NCBI GenBank assembly: GCA_002245135.1
Contig: NGBS01001174.1
Span: 1 to 64,000, forward strand
Direction: 5' to 3'
Length of the DNA: 64,000 bases
Source: Proteromonas lacertae
Lineage: Eukaryota; Sar; Bigyra; Opalinata; Proteromonadidae
Positions 30,922-41,831 of the stretch are shown piece by piece (position 1 is the stretch's first letter; the number at the start of each line of letters is the position of its first letter). Under the pieces are notes generated by a model. That model worked only from the letters and a program-made list of their open reading frames with translations. It was not told the origin of the DNA and did not search any database. The translations under genes and the position numbers were made by a program.

Positions 30922-31779
30922 TTAAAATTTTAATGGGTGGAATAATTTATTTCTACATATTTCACTTTCTAATATCTCCATCCATTTCATTTCCGTTATT
31001 GATTTACCAGCATGAAAAGTATGTCCTATATACTTCTTAGGAATTTCTTGGTATGATAAATTATGGTAAAATACTAATTCAATCGTGCTTGTTTCAGTTT
31101 GTGAATGATAATGTGAACTTAAATCTTTCATCATCTTTTTGATATAGTTCTTTGACCATCTTTGAATATATTCTCTATTTGCATATCCAAAATTTCTTTG
31201 AAAGAATTTAAATCTTCTATTCAAATACTTATCTGTTGCACAATTAAACCACACCCATTTAGGATTAATAATTCCAACACCAGATGTTATTAAATCTTTC
31301 CTATTCTTTTTAAATATTTCTATTAATTTAAATAAATTTCCTGTAAAACCTACATCTTGCTCTATAATCCAAACATATTCATATTCAATATTTAGCTTAT
31401 TATATAAAGTTATTATTGACTCAGAATGAGATATCCATAACAACATCCTACTTCTTTTAAAACTACTACAATTACCTTTTAAAGAAGATAGATAAGGAAA
31501 TTTTATCAATACATCATTAAATGGTAGAACTACATTTGTTATTTTAACCTTACTAATCAAAGAATTATTTAATTTTTGTTTTGATAGTAAAAAGAATTGA
31601 TAGTAGTGTGGAAAATATGATTTCCATTTTATATATCTATAAATTTGTTTATATGTTGGATTATCAATTCTTATTACTATGCATGATTGTAGATGATTAC
31701 TTTTTGATATAATAAAGCTTATATATATGTATATAAGTATATTATATAATCCTATAAATAGTAATAATTTGTATTTCAT
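30922..31779 (-). CDS. Predicted glycosyltransferase with EQD motif
   Basis: 285 aa, anchor at about 5-24. CIVIRIDNPTYKQ opens the domain, RSRMLLWISHS is central, and EYVWIIEQDVGFTGNLFKLI (about 134-153) is the likely metal or donor site of a GT-A-like fold; HTFHAGKS lies near the C terminus. Family not recognised with certainty. Its start lies 31 bp from the divergent gene at 31811. Confidence 0.56.
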   Translation of the reverse strand: MKYKLLLFIGLYNILIYIYISFIISKSNHLQSCIVIRIDNPTYKQIYRYIKWKSYFPHYYQFFLLSKQKLNNSLISKVKITNVVLPFNDVLIKFPYLSSLKGNCSSFKRSRMLLWISHSESIITLYNKLNIEYEYVWIIEQDVGFTGNLFKLIEIFKKNRKDLITSGVGIINPKWVWFNCATDKYLNRRFKFFQRNFGYANREYIQRWSKNYIKKMMKDLSSHYHSQTETSTIELVFYHNLSYQEIPKKYIGHTFHAGKSITEMKWMEILESEICRNKLFHPLKF

Positions 31780-31810
31780 TACATAATCATTATATGATGA
31801 ATATAATTAA

Positions 31811-32815
31811 ATGATTTATAGAAATATAATTCTACTTTACGTTTTTCTAATCTTAGTTACATTTTTATTAATATTTCTAAAAAATTATTCAAATTATCAC
31901 ATTCAATATTATAATTATCATCTAAAACATGATGAAAATAATCAAAGTTTAATACTTTCATTTGCTTTAAACTATAATTATTCATGTATTAAATATTTCA
32001 TTTGTTCTTTAAATAAAACAAAATATAAAGGTACAACAATACTTTTTACATACAGTATTACAAAACACTTTAAAAATTATCTTTTAAATAGTAACATTAA
32101 TATAATAGAAATTCAAAAAGACTATCCATTTTATCCTAGTAATCATACACAATATCCAATACAAGAGAGTGATATATTAAAAAATTTGCATTATTTCAAA
32201 GGTAAATCATTTGTAACATATAGATATTTTATATTTAGATTGTTTCTAAAATATTATGGTTGTTTATACAAATACATACTTTTTACAGATATAAGAGATG
32301 TTATATTTCAACTAGATCCTTTTAATTGGAATATAAAAAAGGGAATATATTAAGTAGAAGAATATCCTCATAGAAAAATTAAAAGCGATAAATCTAATTC
32401 AATATATGTTAAATATTATAAACCAAATGAAGCTATATATAATAGTACAATAATAAATGGAGGAATAATATTCGGTTCATATCCTGAACTTCTATTATTT
32501 TTAAATGATTTCCTGCAGTATATATGTTCATTTAATTGTAATGCAAATGATCAAGGAGGTATTAATACATTTGTTAGGAGAATGAATCTATTTATCTATC
32601 CTATTTATATTTTAAATTCATCACATTCACCTGTTAGAACATTAGCCTTATGGTTGTACGATTCTCCTAAATGCTGTTTACCTATGAACAATTATATAAA
32701 GAATCAAGATTCATCATTACCTCATATAATTCATCAATATGATAGAGCAATAAGAATTAATAACAATTATACACATAAGATTTATAGAGAATATTTGAAT
32801 TACTATTTTAAATAG
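31811..32815 (+). pseudogene. Glycosyltransferase-like gene with a single in-frame stop
   Basis: One frame runs the whole length and is interrupted only by TAA at 32351-32353, between NIKKGIY and VEEYPHR. The anchor is at about 5-24. Before the stop lies ILFTDIRDVIFQLDPF, a D-x-R-D-V-x-F-Q motif found in a group of GT-A-like proteins; after it come INGGIIFGSYPEL and NDQGGINTFV. The coding sequence is otherwise undamaged, so the nonsense change looks recent. No plausible intron removes the codon. Confidence 0.68.
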
Positions 32816-33494
32816 TATGAAAATGATTTCGACAAATTTGGTTTTTTTCGAATATTTTCCTCTTATTATCTCTTTTATGCATGTGCTATAATGTGTATTT
32901 TTTTGAATTATTATTATAACTGTTCCATATTAGCATTTAGATATAGTAACATATCTATATTTTGTCCCTTTCAATTATATTTTTAGACAAGTGTTAAGAT
33001 GAGATGTTAGACTATCAGAAAATGATAATGTAAGATGATTTGTATCTTTATATACTATAATACCATTTTTTACAAATAATATCTTTATATAAACTAAAAT
33101 ATATTAGCTGAAATAATTAGAATATAATAATTATTAGATCTTTTTATATAAAAAAAGAGAATACAGAATCAAGCCTCACTCAAGCCTATTTTTACATTTC
33201 TTTTTTTATATAGAAAGATTTAATAATTATTACATTCTAATCATTTCAGCTAATGTATTTTAGTTTATATTAGCTAAATATGCATTCAGTTTGCATCAAA
33301 AAATTCTAGAAAACAAACGGCACAAATATTCAAACTATTTATATTAACAAGACAGTATACTGCATAGTTAGGTCATATAACAAAGTAAGTATAAAAGTAA
33401 CAATTTTTCATCAAGACAAGTAAGAATATACATTTAGTTTGTTTTAAAAGTGTCTGGTAGACAAACGGCCAACTATGACAAACGGCGCACAACA
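32816..33494. repeat. Diverged copy of the element terminus, with a hairpin
   Basis: No gene. An imperfect 70-bp inverted repeat (about 33087-33157 with 33200-33271) surrounds a CAAGCCTCAYTCAAGCCTAT motif, which recurs at about 34846-34870 and 35714-35738 inside the 510-bp arms. Further right, TATRACAAAGTAAG and the ending GGCGCACAACA (to 33494) also match those arms. I read this as an older copy of the same terminal repeat, in the same orientation as the arm at 34662-35171. Confidence 0.5.
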
Positions 33495-33509
33495 AATGAG
33501 ATGATCATT

Positions 33510-34690
33510 GTCTAGGCTAAGTACAATGGACCTTACATCAGAGTATGCACTTCTATTGAACTACTCCATAGAGCACATCTTGATACGGAGGAATCGTTTA
33601 AAGAAAGTCACCTTGATAGAAATAAGACTGGCAGCTACCTTGAGTGAATCACCAATAAAGCTACTATTAGGGTCGGGCATGTTCAAGATAACATCCCAGG
33701 TTGTGTACTAAACATGAAGGATGGGATTGCCAGAGTTATCATCTTGAGTAAGTATTCTATGGATCTCATTGATCTTCGTAAGCTGGTCGGGGGAGGTAAA
33801 GTCATTGATCTGTGATAAGTGTAAGTACTTCAAGTGATGGAGATCGTTGATATTGCTTTCAAGGCCAGGGAACTTCTCTTGAATGGTATTGATCCAATTG
33901 TAAGATCGGAAGAGGATGCATTGGAGTTGTTATCATTACTACCACCTGAAGATGATAGAGTTGCCTTTATAGACTCTAAGGAAGTATATACTTTGAACAG
34001 CTTCTGGAAGACTGATTGTTGTTGTCCTTGAACTAGTGGCTCACCAAGATGCGATAAGAGTAGTGCCTGGTTCTCTAAGAGTGTAGTGTTAACCTTAGGC
34101 TTAGGAGATCCGATAAGGTGATTGATGGCTTCTAAGTTCTTGAAGACTGTGTTGTAGTTGCTACTACTATTGGAGCTGCTTCCAAGAAGATCAGTGATTG
34201 AAGAGAGATCTACGATGGATGGAATGGAGTATCCTCCTGAATAACCTCCCGAAGATGCATTACCATTGCTAGTAGTAGCTATCCACTTGCCGACCATTTT
34301 TACATCCTCGTAGATGTCCATCAAGTAGGTGAACATGCTTAGCGGCTCCTTGTACTTCTCAGGGCATGTTCCTATAACTCCATTCAAGGCAACGTGGGCT
34401 GTCACCAGATTGACAATGTGGCTACTATCGATAGAATGCTGGGGCTTCAACTCAATCTCCTTCTTAGCATTCTCGGTCGGTACATTGGGGATGAAGTAGT
34501 TAGTAATCAGGTCAACTTTATCATTGAGAGTAGGAGAGAACGCTACAGGTCGTGCAGTGCTAGAGTCTAGGTGATTGATTCCAAGAGTTGCTTCGGGTTG
34601 ATATTCAGGACCTGGGTAAGATCCTTTACTGAGATGACTTCATCGTAGAGAGTATTGGTACTGTTTTCCAAAATAGTTACGTTGGCCTAA
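33510..34690 (-). pseudogene. Second higher-GC minus-strand coding remnant
   Basis: GC again rises sharply. The minus-strand reading begins near 34690 (NSTNTLYDEV...), shifts frame near 34580, runs as the 206-aa frame 33830-34450 (Ser/Gly/Asn-rich middle), then continues in other frames to about 33500 with stops near 33708 and 33560. Family not recognised. Composition, strand and decay match 6492-8110. A partial plus-strand copy of its first codons lies at about 35306-35400. Confidence 0.5.
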
Positions 34691-35171
34691 TATCGTATAG
34701 TCGTGTTTAGGTTCCTGCACTGGAAACACTTTATATTTTTATATTATTTTAAAAGATTATAACAATAGTAAACATCGGGATAAAGGTTTTAAATAGAAAA
34801 GGAATACCTAATTATTTCATTTACCTTCTTAAAATTTATTTTGAAAAAATAGGCTTGAATGAGGCTTGAATAGATTTTTTATTTTTTCGTTTTTAAGTGT
34901 CTTAACAATTAAATATGTGTGATTTAATTACTTAAACTAATGTATTTTTAACTCTAGTAGTGATTGAAACAAAAAAATTAAAAATAAAATTATAATTGTT
35001 TTCAGTATGTTGGGATAAAATTCAAAATAATATATATCGCAGATGTAGCTTATATGACAAAGTAAGATTATATTTGCATATAACTCACCATCAAACCACA
35101 CACTATCATTTTAGAATTGAAAAAAGTCTTCTTAACGCTCAACGGCACATTTAGTTCAACGACGCACAACA
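34662..35171 (+). repeat. Terminal inverted repeat, arm A (about 510 bp)
   Basis: Reverse complement of 35413-35921 with a one-base length difference; the inner 400 bp look identical and the last 90 bp near the CGCACAACA end are more diverged. Arm A lies directly upstream of the GC-rich gene remnant on its left, consistent with a long terminal repeat of a DNA transposon. Confidence 0.85.
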
Positions 35172-35412
35172 CATGGAATTAATTAGTATTATTTTTGCTT
35201 TAACACTTAGTAAATGATATATTGCACAACAGATGAACTCAAAGGAAGTTATAGTTGCAAATTAAAAGTGTTAAAATATTGATATACTGGTTAGCAACCC
35301 CGACGATGATAATAGTACCAATACTCTCTACGATGAAGTTATCTCAGTAAAGGATATAACCCAGGTCCTGAATATCAACCAGAAGCAACTCATCCAATTG
35401 ATCGGAATCAAT
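35172..35412 (+). pseudogene. Spacer with a fragment of the GC-rich gene
   Basis: The 241 bp between the arms hold, at about 35306-35400, a plus-strand copy of the first codons of the GC-rich gene (NSTNTLYDEVISVKD, VLNIN) that otherwise sits at 34690 on the minus strand. So the spacer is itself element sequence in opposite orientation, evidence of nested or rearranged insertions. Confidence 0.6.
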
Positions 35413-35921
35413 TGTTGTGCGCTGTTGAACTAAATGTGCCATTGAGCGTTTAGAAGACTTATTCACTTCTAATATGATAGTGTGTAGTTTGATGGCGAGT
35501 TATATGCAAATATAATCTTACTTTGTCATATAAGCTACATCTGCGATATATATTATTTTGAATTTTATCCCAACATACTGAAAACAATTATAATTTTATT
35601 TTTAATTTTTTTGTTTCAATCACTACTAGAGTTAAAAATACATTAGTTTAAGTAATTAAATCACACATATTTAATTGTTAAGACACTTAAAAACGAAAAA
35701 ATAAAAAATCTATTCAAGCCTCATTCAAGCCTATTTTTTCAAAATAAATTTTAAGAAGGTAAATGAAATAATTAGGTATTCCTTTTCTATTTAAAACCTT
35801 TATCCCGATGTTTACTATTGTTATAATCTTTTAAAATAATATAAAAATATAAAGTGTTTCCAGTACAGGAACCTAAACACGACTATACGATATTAGGCCA
35901 ACGTAACTATTTTGGAAAACA
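35413..35921 (-). repeat. Terminal inverted repeat, arm B (about 509 bp)
   Basis: Begins TGTTGTGCG, the inverse of the arm A terminus, and ends at TTTGGAAAACA, where arm A meets the gene remnant. The two arms face outward with their CGCACAACA ends 241 bp apart, that is, tip to tip rather than around an element body. Confidence 0.85.
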
Positions 35922-35960
35922 AAGTGTTGATTAGTAATATTGAAGGGCCAGAGGTTACGT

Positions 35961-36028
35961 TTATGATATTAAAATTGAAAAAAGTCTTCTTAACGCTCAA
36001 CGGCACATTTAGTTCAACGGCGCACAAC
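35961..36028 (+). repeat. Extra copy of the element tip
   Basis: About 65 bp nearly identical to the last 60 bp of arm A (AAAAAGTCTTCTTAACGCTC ... GGCGCACAACAC). It marks a further solo terminus, 40 bp after arm B. Confidence 0.8.
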
Positions 36029-37172
36029 ACCTCCTATTTATGCGAGATATATGTTTGGTAAGTTAATATTTAACCTTAATTACATAATAGACTAAAATAT
36101 ATTATAACTCTTATATTATAGTATATTCAATTTTTCTATATTTGTTATCTGGTAATATACACTCTTTGCGCTTAGATTTCAAGATACTTGATATTTACGT
36201 TTGATATAAGACCTAAACACAAAACAATCTCTACATTTTAATAATATTCTTATATTACAATAATCTAAACATATACTTTTAAAATTACAAAAATAGAAAA
36301 GAGCTGAGAAAAAATTTGAAAATTGAAAAAATAATTCAAAGAGTATAATTCTTAATTCCTATATAACTGATATTTTCTTTCTTTACATCATCTAATGAAA
36401 TATTATTCTAATATGTAACATATTCACTTTATTTTAATTCTAGCACCACTCTGTCTTTGTATATTAATCATAAAACCACATAATAATATTTCTAATTCAT
36501 CTATTGAATAAGGAGCTTAAAAAATAAAAAATTTAAAATCATTAAAACTTGAGGTTTGCTTTGTGAAAATGTTTTGTTTATTTTTTCATTAAATAAACAT
36601 ATTATTACGAAAATAATTGGAGGTCCTAAATGCAGATATTATGAACTTTTGTTTGGACCTCAATTTTAAAACTAATGTCAAAATGAATTAATCATAAGTA
36701 AACGAAATTCACAGATAGTTTCAGAAACTCTTAATTACTTATCTATATCTAGAAGAAATTTAATATAAAGGCTGTAACACCACTAGAAATAGGGTGTTAA
36801 AAATTTGAACAGCCGTTCTAAAAAATAGTTTTCTGTAAATATAGTATTAGTTTAAAAGGAAAGTTTATAACTCCTTTATCGCGCAGATTTCTTTATCGCG
36901 CGTGACAGGGCACACAAAACAATAATTAAAGAAATAGTTTATTTGTTATAGACCAACATTGAATGTAATCTGTTATTGCACAACATTGTTAGAAGTGACA
37001 GTCTAGATTTAATCTAGAAGAATTATACAATCTTATTACAATTTCACTAGATTTATACTATTTATCCATAATTTTGTTGGGAGTAATTAGCCTCCAAAAA
37101 ATCAAAATCATATGGTGAATAAGAAATAAACTACATAATTATTCATACAGAAGAAAAATAATTAAGTATATA
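36029..37172. other. Intergenic region between mobile debris and host genes
   Basis: About 1.1 kb with no coding signal. A TTTATCGCGC decamer is repeated at about 36876 and 36891 in otherwise AT-rich sequence, and the island-like composition fades. I see no RNA gene. Confidence 0.5.
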
Positions 37173-40100
37173 TTAATTAACTACACTCTTCAAATTAGGT
37201 AACATCTCTTTAATTGATTTACAAATTGTTTTAAATGTTTCATTGGAGTGTTTATAATATCTCACATTAACCAAATATCCTTCATAAGCAAATCTTTCTC
37301 TTCTCTTCCAGTTTGCTTTTTCTTCCAATTGTTCATTATACTTAATATCATGAAAAATCGTTTGAATTAAATCTACAAATTCTCCTACTTTCTTTTCATT
37401 CTCACAATCTGCAATTATATATGTCAAATTGTTCCAATAAGGATATAACTTATAATTCAAATTAATTTCATTACTTTTCAATTGGAGTGATAATAAACAT
37501 CTCATTAATTTATTCTTTTCTCTTTCTGTCATTTCTGTAAGTGATAAATTAATTTGTATCTCAGAAATACATCCATTTATACACATCTCTCTATATTTAC
37601 TGTAATAAGACTTGGGATTTATATCTAATATTTTTCCACCTAATGATATTACCTATTTAAAATAATAATTATAATCTAAATATATACTTCATTCAATAGT
37701 ATTTCATATTTCTTATAATTATGCATTAATCTATGTATCTTTGTGGATATGTATTTTATATCTTCATCACATAATCCTACAGTCTTTGGATCAATATTTG
37801 TGACTATTAATAGTCTAACAATTGCTAATAATAATGATATTAAATTCTCCACTATATCAGATGATTTATCTTTACTACAAAAGTGTTCAATTAATGATAA
37901 TGTAATATTCATACTGGATTTACTAAGTTCAATACAATATGGATGATCAATTGATATTGAATGAAAATGACCTGGTAAACATTGTGGTAAACCTGAACTA
38001 AACCTCATATAACTATTTAAATAAATATGAATTAATATATACTGTATAGACAATTTCTTTAAATAATCTGTTAATGATTTAATCACATAATTCACAACAT
38101 CTGATTTTGTATCAACTTTTATATTCTCTAGAGTTAATATTTCAAATCTATTCAATTTACATAATCCACAATTCAATGACATATTTATATTATGATAACC
38201 ACAACCACTACAAGTCCAAGGTGATAGTGGAAAAATACGAATTGATTTGATTTGGACATGAATACTACGATTCTTATCAGATTCTAACTCCATTATTGGT
38301 TTGTCCAGTTTTATTGATATTTTAATACTCTTATAATCTGATATTTTAGTAGTAATGGATGTGTTTGTATTAGTGGTTGATGTTCTAGAAGTTTGAATTG
38401 GATTGTCTAAATCATCATTGTTATATATTGATATAACAACAGCATTATCATTATTTCTATATTAATGAATTAAATAAAAATAATAAATGAAGATATATAT
38501 ATATATATATATATACAATTCTTTTTGTTCTTCATCAGCAACTCCATTATTTGTAACTGTATATGATAATTCAATTTCTTCATATTTATGATCGACTGGA
38601 TATACAAACCAACCTTCAGTTTTACTACTATCTGAAAATATAGCTGTTATATCATTACATTCATCACTTTCAATATCAAAAGTGAAATCTAATCCTTCTT
38701 TAGATGATATTCTCTTATATAAAATAGTGTCAGTTACATCTTTAGATGTTTCAGTATGATGAAAAGATACTAATTGAACGGCTCTATTTCCACTATAAAA
38801 TTGAACACATGGATATAATGTTTTACCTTTCAAATCATCAAATTTACCTGGCTGTTCTTTACCATTAATACTCAGAGTTAATATACCAACAGATAAATCT
38901 AAAGTAAATGCAACTTTATCACCTTTTCTAACTTTATCACATTTTGATGATTTTTCACCACCATTATATAATTTACCATTATAACATCTAATTAACCACA
39001 TATCTTTAGTTTTTTCATAATTTGGGTCATTCACTGGAATTGAACAAACACCTAAACAAGTACATTCACTGTTTGTATCTTCAAAAAGAATAAATTCCCA
39101 CTTATAAATACCATTTGTCATTGGTTTATTAACTGCTGCATAACATGGACTACCATCACTCCATACTTCTCTTCCACCTTCTTTTATCTTTATATGTGAA
39201 GTTGAAGAGATTTTAGAATCAAACACAGCTCGGCTTGGTACAGTAACTTGTCTAGAAAGTGTGATTTGTTGTTTTGTTGATAATATTTTGTTATAGTGTT
39301 TTCTTAATTCATCAAATAATGTATTTAATCTGTTGCACTCTTCATCGGTTAATTCTCTATTAAAATCTTTCAAATACATTAGTAATGTAGCAATTCCATT
39401 ATATGTTCCATACGAAATAATGAATTTCTATTCATTTAATAATAACAACAAATATATACAATTAATGTTTCAAAAGCAATCAATTTCAATTCTTCATTTC
39501 TATTATTCATCAATATATTTTTAAATATATCAATTAATAAATCTTTACTTGCTTTTGTAGAAATTTCATTATTAGTAATAACAGGTGTAAATAATTGAAT
39601 ATATCTAATTGAATGATTAGTAAATATTTTGGAAGTAAATCCTTTCAATTCAATATAAATATGAGTAATTTCTACATTATTAAGAAATACTTTAACTCGA
39701 CTAGTATCAGGTGATTTTACTTTATATCTCAATACATATCCTTCATTTGAATTCCTAGTATAAATCTTTAATTCATCAGGAGTAATATTATCAGAAGTAT
39801 TTTTACTAAATGACAATATTAATGAATTAATAACTGTTGGTTGTGGTAATGTTAAAGTTAACCATCTATATAAACATAATAATAATATACGATGGATCTT
39901 CTTTTAATAAAGATTCCCAACTATTTGAATCATCTTTTAATATATTCTTAGATGTTCCTTTTTGGCTATTTACACTACTTGAATTTACTTCAATATTATT
40001 ATTATCTAACTCTTCTATTTGATTATACCATACTGACCATTGTTCGAAATTATCTAATGGTTTAGATTTGTCTAATTCTTCACCAATTCTATCAAGTGTT

Positions 40101-41674
40101 TCTTTTATTGTATCATCTGGTAATGACTCTATTTTCAATATATCTGTACATAAAGCTAATGCTAATTGCGTAGTACTAAGTAACTTATTAGAATCTTGAC
40201 TTTCTATAGTTACAATAACATTAAAGAAATAATAATATAATAATCATTCTTAAAAAGAAAAAAAAAAGGATATTTGAATATATATCATCTTCATAACATG
40301 GATAATCATGCCATAAACACTGAATAACACTCTATATAAATATAATAATAATAATAATATATACACTATTATAATTGACATTATCAACATATTTGAATGG
40401 TATTTCAACATTTACAACACAATCAGATTGTGCTTGAAACACATATGGAATACAATACATATTTCTTACACTACAATCACAATAAAACGTATAATTAAAT
40501 GATTTATCATTCTTTTTCTCTCCTAATACTTGTTTTTGTTTTCCAATTATATTCACTGGTATTATATCTGTAGTGTTTTCTTTAAATTCAATCATTATAA
40601 TAATATGAGTTAATCCTTCACTTCTATATAAATATAATAAGTAATATATATAATACTTTATAAATATATTCTCTTTTTCTATTGATAATACTGGTTTTCC
40701 ACTATCATATACAGTATCAGTAACACTCAATTTATATTTATCACTTGATGATGATTCTATTACTTCAGCGTCTTTATATTCTGCTAAATATCCATAGGAA
40801 TAATAAGAATAAGCTAATGGTACCCATTCTGATATTGTATTTCTATTGAAATATGTAAATGAATCATTATCATTGTCTTTATTATTATCTTTTCCTTTGA
40901 TTGTTATTATATCTCCTTCTGAAATTACATTGATTCGATAATAGGTATTAGTTACTACATTATCAGTTAATTTATTAATTGGAGATGTTATTAATGGAGT
41001 ATAATTGATGGAAATGGAAACTGGATCGTTTGAATTGGAAGGTAAATCATTTTTAGTGGAAATGCATGTAAGTAAACCTTCTTTAAGACATTTTAATTGG
41101 TTGTTGTTTGTTCCTTGTAATACTTCGAAATATTTACTCTTAATATGTTCTTGTGTATATTCTTCATGTGTTCTTTTGTAATATGTACCTGGTAATGCTA
41201 AACAAAAATAAATTAAGATAAAGATACTTGATGGTGATAAATATTCAATTATTACTCTTGAATCCGGTATTATTTTATCATCAAAATCATCATCATACAC
41301 TATATAGTATAAATCTCCTTTCTCACTTGGCAAATACGTGTAATACTATATTATATAATAATTAAAACCATACACTTTGAGTAGATAGTTTATTATTTGT
41401 ATTGGTAAATATAAATTCATGCAAACAGATAGCTTGACCAGAATAATTGTGAATAAGTATTCTGAACTTGTAATCTTTTGTTGTCTACAAGTATATAAAA
41501 ATTAATTATATATACTTGAGCAGTTATAGCAATTGCAACCATAAGATTACCTTCATCAGTGTAAATTGCTTTTCTGTTGGAATCATAAAACAGTAAGCTT
41601 TTATTCGTAGTAAATATAACATTGTTATCTGGTAAACTTAAGCACAGCACGTGATGGTTCAAAGAATGATTCAT
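37173..41674 (-). CDS. Large SPRY-domain protein with a RanBP2-type zinc finger
   Basis: Eleven exons, read as 41674-41516, 41484-41374, 41345-41228, 41197-40657, 40623-40365, 40331-40274, 40203-39891, 39865-39460, 39427-38517, 38456-37688 and 37652-37173; the sum is in frame and gives 1374 aa. Introns are 25-60 nt GT-AG, except 40204-40273, which begins ATATCC. The N-terminal part has no recognised domain. A SPRY/B30.2 domain lies at about 735-870 (GIYKWEF, CLGVC, DMWLIRCYNG, GDKVAFTLDL). A zinc finger with the pattern W-x-C-x2-C-x10-C-x2-C lies near 1040-1062. The domain pair suggests a scaffold or ubiquitin-linked protein, but no HECT or RING domain is present. Confidence 0.8.
40204..40273 (-). 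other. Candidate U12-type (AT-AG) intron
   Basis: Starts ATATCCTTTT, has TTCTTTAAT near the 3' end like a U12 branch site, and ends CTATAG. Removing these 70 nt keeps the SPRY gene in frame (exon end in phase 1) and retains the preceding 58-nt exon. The only in-frame GT-AG alternative I found would skip that exon with a 163-nt intron, much longer than any other here. Confidence 0.6.
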
Positions 41675-41831
41675 TTTTTATTCTCTCAAACCACAGAATC
41701 AAACCTATATCATTAGTTTTACATTAACAATATACATTCAAGGTCAGTATACCTTATTCTTCATATTCACTCACCGATAAACATAATACAAGAATAAAGT
41801 AAATAGAATATCAAATATTACAAATTAATTG

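Noticed and set aside
33508-33711. Plus-strand 67-codon frame in the GC-rich block
   Set aside because: The opposite strand carries the coherent coding signal (WDVILNMPDP..., INEIHRIL...); this is its shadow.
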